NCBI GenBank assembly: GCA_022457155.1
Contig: JAJGOT010000113.1
Span: forward strand, 186,001-250,000
Reading direction: 5' to 3'
Length of the DNA: 64,000 nucleotides
From: Cladopsammia gracilis
Lineage: Eukaryota > Cnidaria > Anthozoa > Scleractinia > Dendrophylliidae
Position numbers and translations under genes: made by a program. Shown one piece after another: positions 34,395-44,949 of this stretch (positions are counted from its first letter, which is position 1; each line of letters starts with the position of its first letter). The notes below the pieces were generated by a model that saw only the letters and a list, made by a program, of their open reading frames with translations, did no database searches and was not told the origin of the DNA.

Positions 34395-34891
34395 GGGAAA
34401 TACCTCCAGTCTCCATAAATAAATCGCTTTTTGAATTTCATTCAGTCAATCATGAAGTTTTGTTTCATAACTTGTTCTTGGTTACAGGAGAAATGAAATC
34501 AATACTTAAAGTCTTTGCACCAGTACACCACTGAAAAGGCCCAAAAGTTTCTCTAAATAAGTTTTACTTGTTCCAATCAACATAGCCTTGGTTTTTGAAA
34601 AATTCATTTTTAAACCAGAACATTTCTCAAAGTTATTAAAAGTTTGTATTACTCTTTCAACTGATGAAATATTTGCTAATGTAACTGACATGTCATCTAC
34701 ATATAAAAGAGTTTTGGTTACATCCTCACCGATTTTAATGCCTTCAATGTATTAATTTGTTCGTAAGGATATTTCCATAATTTCAATGGCAATACAGTAA
34801 GAAATAAATACGGCGACCGTGGGTCGCCCTGTCTTACAATTGTTAAGAACACAATTTCATAGGTTATTGTAAAACGTTTGAATCCACTTTA
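34395..34891 (-). pseudogene. Split LINE, piece C: RT catalytic blocks
   Basis: Minus-strand reading gives VRQGDPRSPYLFLTVLPLKL near 34790-34840, then LLYVDDMSVTLANISS with a Y-x-DD catalytic motif near 34690-34710. SGLKMNFSKTKAMLIG and WCTGAKTLSIDF follow. Stops and frameshifts separate these blocks. It meets the R-family insertion at 34891. Confidence 0.85.
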
Positions 34892-36215
34892 TAGCAGAGC
34901 ACGCGTCGGGCCGAAGGCCGGGCTGCGCAGCCCAATACTCATAGAACCCATGCCCGTCATTTTTCATGGTCATGGTCAGCGGAATGTTTCGCGGGCGGCG
35001 TCTGTTACATGTGTGCCCGAGCGTCGCGCAAGGCTAGCTCGCCGGCGCGTATGACGTCGCAAAACATGCGCGAATGACGGCACACGCGCAGCTACACAGT
35101 CGTCAGCTCGGTAAACACTTTAAATGTTTGATCTTTCGCAGTGTTTAGTAGAGCAGTAAAGTCGTTATTTCCCTGCATTTTTTCGCGGTTTGCTACTCAA
35201 GACAGAGATACTAAATAAGGAATACTCAGAAGCCGCTTTAGTGGAAAAAAGAAGAGCTTTCAGGGATAAAATCTTGCTTCCAGGACCTTCATACGTTTAT
35301 ATCAATGCGGGAGATGTTTGTTTTTACACCTTTTGCTGATCATTTAGGCGAAAAAGACATTCATTTTCGCGAAGTGTAGAATCAATAAGGCGAATATACA
35401 TTCTATAACACCAAGAAGCACTTCATTAACGCCACGGAACATTCAAGAGCGCAATTTGCATGTTTATAAACATTCAATAGTGTCAACGAACAAACAAGAG
35501 CATCTTTCGATAATCAAGGACGCCAAGTGGACGTTTAAACACGCGCAATTGACAATCAATAACACCAAAAGAAAATCATTAACATCTTCTGACAATCATA
35601 AGTGAAAAAGAGACATTCAATAAGACAATAAGCATAGAGAGGCACAATCAATGGCGTCAAGAGACAATCATTTAGTGTAAAGTTACATTCAATCCCGCGA
35701 ATCGTTAAACATTTGTGTAATAATGACAAACAATAAAGGGAAACAAAATTTCAAAATTGTTTCTTAGTTTAAGGCTATTATCCTTCGATTGCTTCGTTAT
35801 TGATGCATCTTGGTAAGTACGTCTGCATAAACCTGAACCACTGTCCACATTTGGCGACAGTGATGGTACCAATATTCCTCTGTAGTGCTTGAAGTAACAA
35901 CTGCGTGCGGTAATTTCCCAAGGCAAGTCCTTGTCGTCTGGCTTCAGCGCGGTCGTTCATCTGTACTTGAATTTCAGGACGACTTATATCCGCCTTTAAA
36001 GGCGGATATAAGTCGTTCTGAAATTCATATATCCGCCTGTGCAGACGGTCGGGTAATAAGCTTACTGTTTTTGAGAATTGCTAAAATTGAAAAATAGCTC
36101 GGTCATCAATCTTAATTCTTGTGCTTCCGACCTTTCACCTAAGTTAAGTTTCATCTTAGTTAAGCTTGTTCAGAGGGTCTTCAGAGGGCTACTCTGTTAG
36201 GCCAAGCCTAACTAT
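34892..36215 (+). mobile_element. R-family repeat, copy 1 (inserted in a LINE)
   Basis: It begins TAGCAGAGCACGCGTCGGGC and ends CTCTGTTAGGCCAAGCCTAA next to TATATATA. All copies share the start GCGGAGCAC-TCGCC-GGGCCGAAGGCC, an early block ATTTTTCATGGTCATGG, TTTGCTACTCAAGACAG, and the end GCTACGCTGTTAGGCTCAGC. The inner ends AGCGGAGCAC and (reverse) AGCGTAGCAC form short inverted repeats. This copy includes its own palindrome at 35982-36018. It interrupts LINE RT sequence at a TA-rich point. Confidence 0.8.
35982..36018. repeat. Perfect 37-bp palindrome inside R copy 1
   Basis: CGACTTATATCCGCCTTTAA is followed directly by its complement, AGGCGGATATAAGTCG. Other R copies lack it, so it arose or inserted in this copy. 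Confidence 0.9.
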
Positions 36216-36224
36216 ATATATTAA

Positions 36225-36425
36225 TTGAGGGACCAGAATTAAAACACTCTAATGCTTTATAAAGAAAATCGCGTTCCATAGAGTCCAAAGCTTTTTCAAA
36301 GTCTATGAGGAGTAACACACCTGGTGACTATAATACTTCGGTTCGCGTGATAATGTCTAAGATTGAGCGAGCTGTTTCTCCAATAAACCTTCCTTTTACA
36401 AAACCAGATTGATTATGATGAATTA
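36225..36425 (-). pseudogene. Split LINE, piece B: RT blocks 2-3
   Basis: Minus-strand reading gives HNQSGFVKGRFIGETARSIL, then LLIDFEKALDSMERDFLYKA and LECFNSGPSI, corresponding to NQTGF-x-R and the DFxKAFD block (here the A-F-D is ALD). An in-frame TAG lies before SPGVLLL. The piece is bounded by the 2.8-kb insertion and by R copy 1. Confidence 0.85.
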
Positions 36426-36429
36426 TAAG

Positions 36430-39210
36430 AAAAAGAACGTTTTTAACTGTCTCGTCGCTCTGCGACGAGACAGTTCTTAAAATACCCTTTTTTTTTTCCC
36501 TGTCGGGTCACCTGAACCGGGAATCGCTTTGCTGCGGCCAACACCGTACCTAGTTTACTTCCGGTTTTCAGAAATGACGTTATCAGTGATGTCATCAAAA
36601 CGACGTCACAGTAGCGACACGCGGTCACGCCGTAACGCCACCAACCCCAACCCATACTACACTAACCATTACCTTCAAGTCACCTATATTAAAGGCAAAG
36701 ACGAATTGGTTGCTTCCTTTTGGTAGCGTTTTTTAGAAAAGCAATTTAAAAGAGAAACGTGCCGTACACAGATGCGTATTACGTGCAAGAGATAATTCTT
36801 GGGAACATGCGGGTTCTCATCGTCTTGTTGCTTTAGGAAAATTGCTGCTTTTGTTATGGTACATTAAAATATATGATAAATGTTTCTCACGCATGCGCTT
36901 GACATACGTTTTCCGTGATTTGGTCTAATTGGCGTAAAAAGTCAATCATTTATTTCTCACATCGAGGTGAACGTTGCTTTTGTATACAGCATGCGACTTG
37001 AGGCCAAATTAGTCCAGATTCTGTAGAAATAAGAGCTAATTTTAGGTCGAGCTCTTCCGAGGCTAAAGAGCAAATTCGCATTCGTAAGCTTGCATATTGT
37101 TAATTAATTACAAAGTTTACTACCGATTCTTTACAATGCCTTTGTACAGTCCACGCTGCCTGTAGTAAGTAATTTCAAAACTTTATTTAACGAAAAAAAA
37201 AACACAATAGAAATAGAAGGAAAAACAGGATTGTTCTTTGCTAGGTAACATGCCCATCATTGTAAACAAAATTTAGACCTATGGACTGGACTTCTGTGGA
37301 TTATGGACTGTGAAATGCATGGCATACTGATGAAGATTTTTACTGATTTCATTGTTTTGAATGTAACAGAAAAAAGATTATGGTTTGGAAAGTATTAGAC
37401 GAGTGTGATTTACTCGGGAAGCAATAAATTAAATATTCGAAGCGAGTAAAGCCAAATTGGCAGCTTCCGACACTCAAGAACACGACAGGACATGTTTATG
37501 ATGCAATGTTTGTCACGCAAAAGGAAGATGAGTTATTTTGTTGGGGGGGAGGGGTGCGTGACTTGTTCCGGACTTTCCTCTGCTCGGCCCTACTAGATTG
37601 ATGGCGAAAGAGTTGCTTACTTGCTTCGATCGTTATAAATGCAAGCGATATCATCCGCGTTTGCTGTTGTAAAACAAAACGATACTGTAACAAGATTCGG
37701 CTGCATCGTTTGATGCAGCTGCTGTGACATTCATCGATCGCTTCACTTTGACAAATTTTGGTTAGATATTCTGCAAGGTCAGCGCTTGCCTGTAGCCGTT
37801 TTCTGTGATTATTTCAAAATACAACCATATGTTTTCTACATTGTTTTCGTTTTAGGAGACGTCTAGGAGGAAGTCATGATCATTTAAGGGAAATGACTTT
37901 GCTTTGAGATTTATATCTTTTGTATATCGCTACCGTGTGTGATTTTGCTGTTTTCAGAAGTAGTATAGTGAACTTTAACCAATAATTAAGCAACTACAAT
38001 TCAAATATTTACCGTTCAAATTTCGAGGGAATTGTTAAACATTAAATCTCTGTGATTTTCGGATGTGTTCTATTTCTGATAAAAGGAAAGCGGGTTGAAC
38101 TTTTCTAACCAAATCAATTGTCAAACAGTTGAGTTTAGATTGAATAAATCGTTGAACAAAACACGTCCCGGCAAGTTAAAGAACTGCTAAGTCAACAATT
38201 CTCAAGCATTTCGTCATGGAGTCACGCTCAAATTCCACACATCTCGTATTTATGTCACGCTATAGTCGGCTGTTAATTATTTGATCGATCATGCTGATAA
38301 TGTTAATTTATTCGAAATCCTATCACCGATTCTCCAAAATGCCTGTGTTTAAACAATCCTGATTCCTTGTAGTAGGTGGTTTCAAGCATTTTAAAACGAA
38401 CATGGCAAAAAATTGGGTGACATTTGCCTCTAATTTTTAACTCGTTCCCAGACCCCCAATTTGACCTTAAAATCACAATGAAAACGCCATTTTTTGGAGG
38501 GAAAATCAAAATTTCGCCCATTTATGAATTACTTTTCGGAAATCCACACTCGAATTCCAGTAAACGTTAAAATATTTTAATAACTGATCAAAACAAAGAA
38601 AACAAGAGGCTACCCGTAGCCTATACTCGTACCGGTAATTACGTTACTCGCGAGGAACACTTACGTAACACAACAACATGCAAATAAAATCAAAATTAGT
38701 TTCGCTTCTGCTTGCATGCGTGCGTATTCTCGTACGCAGAACTAATGCGATGCACAAATAACAGACGAAAACAAAAACAATAAAAAAAAACGGAAAGCAA
38801 ATTTTACCTTGTTACCGTATCCGTCACGAGTAAACAGCAACAAACAATGAATATACAAAGTTCTAAACTTATGATTTTCTAACAGTACCGAGCCGATCGG
38901 AGAAAAAAATATAAACCTAAAAATTGTAGCCTACTAAAGGATGGACCATTTTACTTTCGTAGGGGGTGGGGAGTTGGGAAATTTTTCTGAGCATGGATTT
39001 TTTTTCCGTCTTGATGATGTGCAAGAATTTTTTTTTCGGGATTCTTCGATATATTTTTTCCTTTGGCTCGCTGTGCATGATGTTTTTTTGGGTAATTGCC
39101 CACCCCCCCTTAAAAATTAATAGATTCTACATTGTATATTGTGGATTGTAAAACTCTAAAATGAAAACCGGGTGGAAACGAGCCAGTTGCGAAGCCCAAC
39201 GGGCTACTTG
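36430..39210. other. 2.8-kb insertion in the LINE; repeats, no gene
   Basis: It separates the NWRPIS block (right) from the NQSGF block (left) of one LINE. It holds a palindrome at 36447-36477 (AACTGTCTCGTCGC and its complement). A block at about 38600-38840 is the inverse of 50585-50830 (shared TTACGTAACACAACAA, GCTTGCATGCGTGCGTATTC and CCGTATCCGTCACGAGTAAA). No coding frame is credible. The insertion ends were not resolved and no clear target duplication was found. Confidence 0.65.
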
Positions 39211-39214
39211 TTTA

Positions 39215-40050
39215 TTATATTGGCGATGACCTTAGTAGAGTCAACATCAATCATCGAGATTGGTCTCCAGTTTTACAAAAACATTCTATCTCTTTCTTTT
39301 TTTGTCAAGCAAGGTGATGACGGCTTGCTTCTGCGAATTTGGCATTTGCCCTAACTCAAAGGAATGATTAAACACATAAACACACAAAGAATTCCAAAAC
39401 GTATTATAAAATTCGGCAGGAATTCCATCACTGCCAGGAGTCTTCCCCGTGTCAAACATATCTAGTGCCTTGACACAGTCCTCTATAGTTATTTGGCCTG
39501 CACAACTTAATCTTTCCTCCTCCGATAGCCCTGGAATATTCGGGTTTCCAAGAAAGTAGTCTAATGCATCACATTGACTCACGTTCATTTTACTGCTATA
39601 TAGTTTCATACAGTATTTAAAAGAGGAATCCAATATTTTTTGATAATTACTGGTAATGACTCCACTTAAGCTTCCTAATTTGTTTCTGGTATAATTTCTT
39701 TTTTCTAAACTCAAAATAGATTTGGTACTAATTTCGCTGTGCTCTTGCCATCTCTCCCTTGCACGCATTGGCCTTTCCGTCATAAATATTTTCCAAGTCC
39801 GCTTTGCATTCATCAAGAATTTTTTCAACCTCTTCACAGCAGTTTTGTTGAAACTGTGCTTGGGCAATTTGCAACTTTCTTTACAGATATTCTTCTCTCT
39901 TCTTTTCTTAGTTATTTCTTTTAAATAATTTATCGCAAAGAGGCGCACATTATATTTGATCCAGTCCCAAGCAACTCTTACATCTGAAAACTCCTCACCC
40001 CTTTTTCTATTCTTCTTGCATTTTTTACTTCTTTTGGACGAAATTTTCAT
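39215..40050 (-). pseudogene. Split LINE, piece A: linker and first RT blocks
   Basis: A 254-codon frame contains WKIFMTERPMRARERWQEHS, ILSLEKRNYTRNKLGSLSGV, and DTGKTPGSDGIPAEFYNTFW, then a lysine-rich break. The next block in another frame reads NWRPISMIDVDSTKVIANI near 39220-39280, matching the NWRPISLLN-DYKI motif. The endonuclease is absent: homology stops at about 40050, so the element is also 5'-truncated. Confidence 0.88.
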
Positions 40051-40284
40051 CAGTCAATAACGAAGTATTTATTTTTCAAAAGCCCGGGCATCTCCTACAT
40101 TCCTCAAGTTCCTCTAGGTGTAGAACAATCGCTAAGTGATATGATATCGACTTATTACTCATGTGCAAAGCGCAATGAGTTAAAAAATGCCCTTCGTTTT
40201 TCTTTTTTTCCTTATTCTTATTTTTATTTTTTTAATTGTGAACTTCCGGTTCATAGCTTTGCCATCTACACTTCCTGTTTAGTG

Positions 40285-40378
40285 ACTTCCGGCTACTCTC
40301 ACTTCCGCTAAAACAGCGTTACTGAAGTGTCACGACAGCGTCTCCTACAACCCTACTTACATTACTAATCTTCACTTT

Positions 40379-40385
<7 letters not shown>
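40285..40385 (+). repeat. 100-bp block repeated at 41788
   Basis: From CTTCCGGCTACTCTCACTTC to ATTACTAATCTTCACTTTAG it matches 41788-41886 at about 90%. Each copy ends at a GTATATA boundary. Confidence 0.85.

Positions 40386-40450
<65 letters not shown>
40381..40450. repeat. (TA)n microsatellite
   Basis: About 34 dinucleotides immediately left of the long inverted repeat. Confidence 0.98.
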
Positions 40451-40455
<5 letters not shown>

Positions 40456-40481
40456 GACAGTCTGATCAACTGATTCGACTT

Positions 40482-40546
40482 GGCATTTTATTACTAACTA
40501 GTTTCGTACCGCACAACTTGTACGGCACTCATCAGATAAAATTGCC
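40482..40546 (-). ncRNA. Hammerhead ribozyme, left arm
   Basis: Reverse-strand copy of 40926-40990 with the same bases: helix I, CTGATGA, a 9-bp helix II, GAAA, a 4-bp helix III, and the cleavage-site nucleotide at 40492. Self-cleavage would occur between 40492 and 40491 on the minus-strand transcript. Confidence 0.78.
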
Positions 40547-40925
40547 GAATACAAAGATTACAACGTTACACGGATGAGAAGGAAAGTATAAAATTACAAC
40601 GGTTTTTTCGGAAGAATGGAACATTTAAAATCTGCGTGACAATAGAAATTGAAAAAGTAACGAGTATGCGTGATGATATAAGTTATGAAATCAACAGTTG
40701 CTATTACGTGACAGGCTTGAAATTTTTTAGCAGGAACTTGTTTGCGTAATAGCAATAATGTCACGTAATAGCAACTGTTGATTTCATAACTTATATCATC
40801 ACGCATACTCGTTACTTTTTCAATTTCTATTGTCACGCAGATTTTAAATGTTCCATTCTTCCGAAAAAACCGTTGTAATTTTATACTTTCCTTCTCATCC
40901 GTGTAACGTTGTAATCTTTGTATTC

Positions 40926-40990
40926 GGCAATTTTATCTGATGAGTGCCGTACAAGTTGTGCGGTACGAAACTAGTTAGTAATAAAATGCC
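40926..40990 (+). ncRNA. Hammerhead ribozyme, right arm
   Basis: All parts can be placed. Helix I is GGCA-A-TTTTAT (40926-40936) pairing with ATAAAATGCC (40981-40990). The core CTGATGA is 40937-40943. Helix II is GTGCCGTAC (40944-40952) with GTGCGGTAC (40958-40966), with two G-U pairs and loop AAGTT. GAA is 40967-40969. Helix III is ACTA/TAGT with a 2-nt GT loop (40970-40979), and the cleavage-site A is at 40980. Every conserved core base is present. This is a type I layout like those in Penelope-like and other retroelements. Confidence 0.8.
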
Positions 40991-41077
40991 AAGTCGAATC
41001 AGTTGATCAGACTGTCTTCTAATATTTATGCTCTAGTTTTCCTATTGAGCACTCTGACAGCAGTTCTGCAAATCAAC

Positions 41078-41080
41078 TAA

Positions 41081-41151
<71 letters not shown>
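41078..41151. repeat. (TA)n microsatellite
   Basis: About 36 dinucleotides. Confidence 0.98.
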
Positions 41152-41154
<3 letters not shown>

Positions 41155-41200
41155 AACTAATTGTAAAGGTCAAGAAACCAACTTCATAAAGGTCTTTAGC

Positions 41201-41250
41201 TGTATTTGCTCTACGTTTCGGCCGTCGCGGCCTTCCTCAGGAGCGTACAC
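41201..41250 (-). ncRNA. Hammerhead-like motif, dimer type
   Basis: On the minus strand: GCTC, CTGAGGA, an extra A, helix II GGCCG/CGGCC with loop CGA, GAAAC, GTA and GAGC. Helix I is GCTC/GAGC with a possible outer GTA/TAC. Helix III is the self-complementary ACGT, so it would close only between two molecules. The extra A after the core is also seen in the motif at 6693. A Penelope-element relic is a plausible host sequence. Confidence 0.5.
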
Positions 41251-41539
41251 TAGTTTGACAATGACGGTAACGGTTAGGTCAATATGAATTCAAATAATGC
41301 ACTTACAATAAACGGTTAACTATGACGAAATAGCGCGATAACTTGACAAGTTCAAATAGATTAAAGGCGTGCGCGCGTGTAAATTTAGAGTAGGTCGCGG
41401 TAAAAATACAAGATCACAACTACAAGGGACTTAACATGATTACAGTAAATTATTTATCGCGGGCTTCAATTTGTTAATCCAAAAGCTTTCTCTAGCTCTT
41501 CTGATTGCAACGTTACTATTTCGTACCCCCTCTATATAA

Positions 41540-42095
41540 CACTTAGAAGAATCACTGGCTTCATTGTGGTACAGCCTTCAGTTACAAAACATTCAATAGT
41601 AAACAACGTGGTTTGCAGGAACGATGATTGAATGAAAGGAGTATTCTTCTCCATGTCGGACATCTTCTTAATATCATGTTTAAAATATATCATAAAACTT
41701 TCTTACGCATGCGCATGAGCATACGCTGCTTGAAGCCTCTTGTTTTTATTATTATTTTTTGTGTCACGATTTTGCATGCAAATTTATGCACTTCCGGCTA
41801 CTCTCACTTTCAGTAAAACAGTGTTACTGAAGTGTTACGACAGCGTCTCTTACAACCCTACTTACATTACTAATGTTTACGTTAGGTATATATAAGACTT
41901 GGACGAATCACTGGCTTCATTGTGGTACAGTCTTCATTTACAAAACATTCAATAGTAAACAACGTGGTTTGCAGGAACGATGACTGAATGAAAGGAGTAA
42001 CTCTTCTCCATGTCGGACATCTTCTTATCATGTTTAAAATATATCGTAAAACTTCCTTACGCATGCGCATGAGTATAGGCTGCTTGGAGCCTCTT
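41540..42095 (+). repeat. Two direct copies of a 200-bp block
   Basis: 41548-41740 and 41897-42092 match closely (AATCACTGGCTTCATTGTGG, AACAACGTGGTTTGCAGGAA, TTACGCATGCGCATGAG). The 41788-41886 block between them is itself a copy of 40285-40385. Segmental duplication of a compound unit is the simplest reading. Confidence 0.88.
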
Positions 42096-42819
42096 GTTCA
42101 ATTATGTCCTGCGTGACGGAATAACGTTAGGGGCTATGTTCCAAGTTAATTTTTTTTCTCACGAATTTCAGTAGGACGTTTATTTGAAAGCAAGTTTTTT
42201 GCTCGCATTTGACTTGCACTGGACACTCTTGGCATTTTGAATTGTTGGGACAAGAAAGAACGCGATTTGCATAATTCTCAACAGGCAGAAATGCGTTAAA
42301 CTTCACCTGAATTAATTAACGCGTATTTGTGCGCCTTCAACCGCGTTTTAGGTGAACTTTATTATTTTATTTGACCGTATTGCAATGTTTCAATCAAGTT
42401 GAAACTTCGAGACAATGTTGTTCATATTGTAAAGATCTAGAAACGACCATAAAAGTTTTCAAAAAGTCTATCTCGCTGTTTTTGAAATATGTAGAAAAGC
42501 GCTGAAACTACAATATCAAGGACTCAGTCAAAAAACTATGGTTTCCTATAGAAAATCGAATCTCCAAAACTAAAACGAGAAACGCTTTCAAACTTTCATA
42601 GTTTCATCTCATACACTAAACACGCATTTTGGCGTAAAGTTGAGATTGAGAAATTATACTTTTATACTTTTTATAAGCTTAATTGAGGAACTTTGGATGC
42701 GCTCATACGCATGCAAAATCACATGTTCGAAATGTTTTTTTTCCGATTTACTGAAAATTGGCTTGACAAAAGTTTCTAATTTTTCAGATATTTTGTTTGC
42801 CATATGCCATAGTTTATCG
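42096..42819. other. No gene seen
   Basis: No coding frame above about 75 codons and no match elsewhere in the window. Confidence 0.5.
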
Positions 42820-43180
42820 TAATAGTCTTTTTCCACTATAGCGGCTTCTGAGTATCCCTTAATTAGTATCCCTGTCTTGAGTAGCAAACCGCGAAAAAAT
42901 GCAGGAGAATAACAACTTTAAATTAAACGATTTTCTCCGCTAAACACAGCAGTGTTTTCCCAGGTGACGTGAAATTGCAAAGATCCCGGATGTTGTGTGG
43001 CGTCATACGCGCATGTTTTACGACGGTATACGCGCCCGCGAGTCAGCCCTAAACGACGGCGGCGGCAGGCACACGACGTGCCCGAGAAACATTCCGCTAG
43101 CCATGACCATGAAAAATGACAAGCATGGGAGCTATGGTTCTCTGGTTCTGAGTATGGGCTCCGCGGGGGCGTTCGGCCCG
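42820..43180 (-). mobile_element. R-family repeat, copy 2 (partial, reversed)
   Basis: On the minus strand it carries GCTAGCGGAATGTTTCTCGG, the CATGAAAAATGAC-type block, TTTGCTACTCAAGACAGGGA and GCCGCTATAG. It covers only the first 350 bp or so of the family. The terminal GCGGAGCAC has become CGCGGAGCCC, and the 3' part is missing. Confidence 0.75.
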
Positions 43181-43271
43181 CAAAGAATTTTTTTTAAACC
43201 TTGTAGACGTTTTTGGAGGGTGCTCAGGTTTGAAAATAATTTTCGAAAAAAACAGAGATAATATTGTTAGG

Positions 43272-43620
43272 TAATCAATTAAAATCCTAGGGATACACTT
43301 CACATATAATGGTCAACTTAAAAAAATACCGGTTAAACTACCCAAGTTTTATGAAGAAAGCTTAAAATGTTTCCTTGAATGCTGAGCAACAAGCAAGATA
43401 ACCGAGTGCAATATTCCTGAAACTGTATTACCCAACATCGTTATATGGAATAACAAATTTATCTGCATTAACGGCAAGTCTATTTACAACACCAGATTAG
43501 TTAATAAAGGCATAATTAGAATTAGGGATTTATTTCTGAGAATAATGAACTAATAACAAAATTTTTAAGAGATTTAGACATTTCACCTATTGATGCATTT
43601 GGACTTGTTTCATTAAATTT
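43272..43620 (+). pseudogene. LINE ORF2 thumb/post-RT piece
   Basis: Reads IKILGIHFTYNGQLKKIPVK, FYEESLKCFLEC, VIWNNKFICINGKSIYNTRL, and after a frameshift FLRDLDISPIDAFGLVS. This matches the region after the YADD block of L1/Tx1-type ORF2. A TGA and a frameshift break it. Confidence 0.78.
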
Positions 43621-43642
43621 TATTTAATTTTTATTTATATTT

Positions 43643-43698
<56 letters not shown>

Positions 43699-43914
43699 CA
43701 CCTAATTGCAATAACGTTGTCATAGAAAAATGAAAAATGTAAAATGAAAAAATGAAAAAGCCAAATAGGAATTAATTAGCTTTGTCATCACAGCGACACG
43801 CGGCACGATTAAGCGTGCAGTGACTACTGTTAATTTAAATTATTATACATTGGTGTCACTAGCTCGATTTTGATTGGCTATAAGCACGCAGCTAATTATT
43901 GCTTGCTGTTTCTG

Positions 43915-44001
43915 TTACGTCATACCTACAGACAATAGTTTTATGCATGCAGAAGTGACGTCATACCTACAGACAATAGTTTTATGCATGCAGAAGTGAC
44001 G
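43915..44001 (+). repeat. 41-bp tandem duplication
   Basis: The unit TACGTCATACCTACAGACAA plus TAGTTTTATGCATGCAGAAG is present twice, with the first bases of a third copy. Confidence 0.95.
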
Positions 44002-44094
44002 TAAGTTGTTTACTTACAAGTTGACTGCTGTGCATTGATCACTTTTTTGTGCGCGCTCTTGTCTTTACAAGTGCAGCTCAGGAATATGCATAAT

Positions 44095-44248
44095 AAAACA
44101 ATTATTGGATTCGGTTTTCGCATGATAGCGATAATTATCAAGGCCTCAGTTTGTGTTATCCGCCTCAGCCTTCGGCTTCGGCAGATAACACAAACTTTGG
44201 CCTTGATAATTATCGCTATCATGCTCAACCTCATCCAATAATTGTTAA
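44095..44248. repeat. Inner hairpin of the MITE
   Basis: AATTATTGGATTCGG at the left and CTCATCCAATAATTG at the right begin arms that pair through GCATGATAGCGATAATTATC and CAAACT-type blocks around a CTTCGG centre. Confidence 0.85.
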
Positions 44249-44570
44249 TTAAGCGTGCATGCAGCGGCTATTGTTATTTGAAATTTACCTAGGTAAAGGT
44301 TGAAATGATATGGTAACCGTCCATGTTGGAAATATGTTGCTACCAGGTTGATATCAGTTTTCTCAGAATAACTGTTTCATGTGCACAGTTGCACTACGAA
44401 AAAGGAAAAGTACAAAAACCTGTTCTTAAACATAGTTCTTGTGTATGCTTTGAGAATTATTAAAATCTGGCGAGAATGTATTTTGTGAAGCTAATTAATT
44501 CCTATTTGGCTTTTTCATTTTTCATTTTACATTTTTCATTTTTCTATGACAACGTTATTGCAGTTAGGTG

Positions 44571-44824
44571 TATATATATACACCCTTTTGCAAAAATATT
44601 GACACCTCAAAATATATATAAATATATATTCGTCCTTTGTGTCTATATCGTATACGTGACGATAGGCGGCAAACAGTTCTCGAGGTGGGTACAGTAGAGT
44701 TTGTAAAATGCTACTGTACCCACCTTAAAAACTATTTACCGCCTGTCATCACGTATGCGATATAAACACAACGGACGAATATATATTTATATATATTTTG
44801 AGGTGTCAATATTTTTGCAAAAGG

Positions 44825-44840
<16 letters not shown>
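44571..44840. mobile_element. Palindromic element in TA repeats
   Basis: TATACACCCTTTTGCAAAAA at 44578 pairs with TTTTTGCAAAAGGGTGTATA near 44812-44832. The arms of about 120 bp include GGGTACAGTAG and GCTACTGTACCC at the centre. (TA)n at 44827-44893 lies to the right. Confidence 0.88.
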
Positions 44841-44896
<56 letters not shown>

Positions 44897-44949
44897 TATA
44901 TTTTATTTAATTTTATTAAATTTTATTAAATTTTATTTAATTCATTTAA

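Larger units (their letters stand above)
33010..40050 (-). mobile_element. L1/Tx1-like LINE split by three later insertions
   Basis: Four pieces on the minus strand join in protein order: A 40050-39215, B 36425-36225, C 34890-34395 and D 34074-33010. The interruptions are 36430-39210 (2.8 kb of mixed repeats), 34892-36215 (an R-family repeat) and 34075-34394 (a SINE plus one copy of its target duplication). No piece repeats another, so they are one original element. It is older than the LINE at 28.8-32.5 kb, with more stops. Confidence 0.85.
40451..41023. mobile_element. Near-perfect long inverted repeat carrying two hammerhead ribozymes
   Basis: The left arm from TAGAAGACAGTCTGATCAAC to about 40712 and the right arm from about 40757 to 41023 are complementary over about 260 bp with hardly any visible mismatch. 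The spacer is about 45 bp. Each arm carries a complete hammerhead motif pointing toward its own outer end. (TA)n lies to the left, and 60 bp beyond the right end there is another (TA)n. No protein is encoded. Near-identity of the arms implies recent formation or gene conversion. Confidence 0.9.
43701..44570. mobile_element. MITE with about 75-bp inverted repeats
   Basis: The left end ACCTAATTGCAATAACGTTG and right end CAACGTTATTGCAGTTAGGT pair, and the arms run through CCAAATAGGAATTAATTAGC. The flanks are TATATA. Inside are a 41-bp tandem duplication (43915-43996) and an inner hairpin (44095-44248). Confidence 0.88.
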
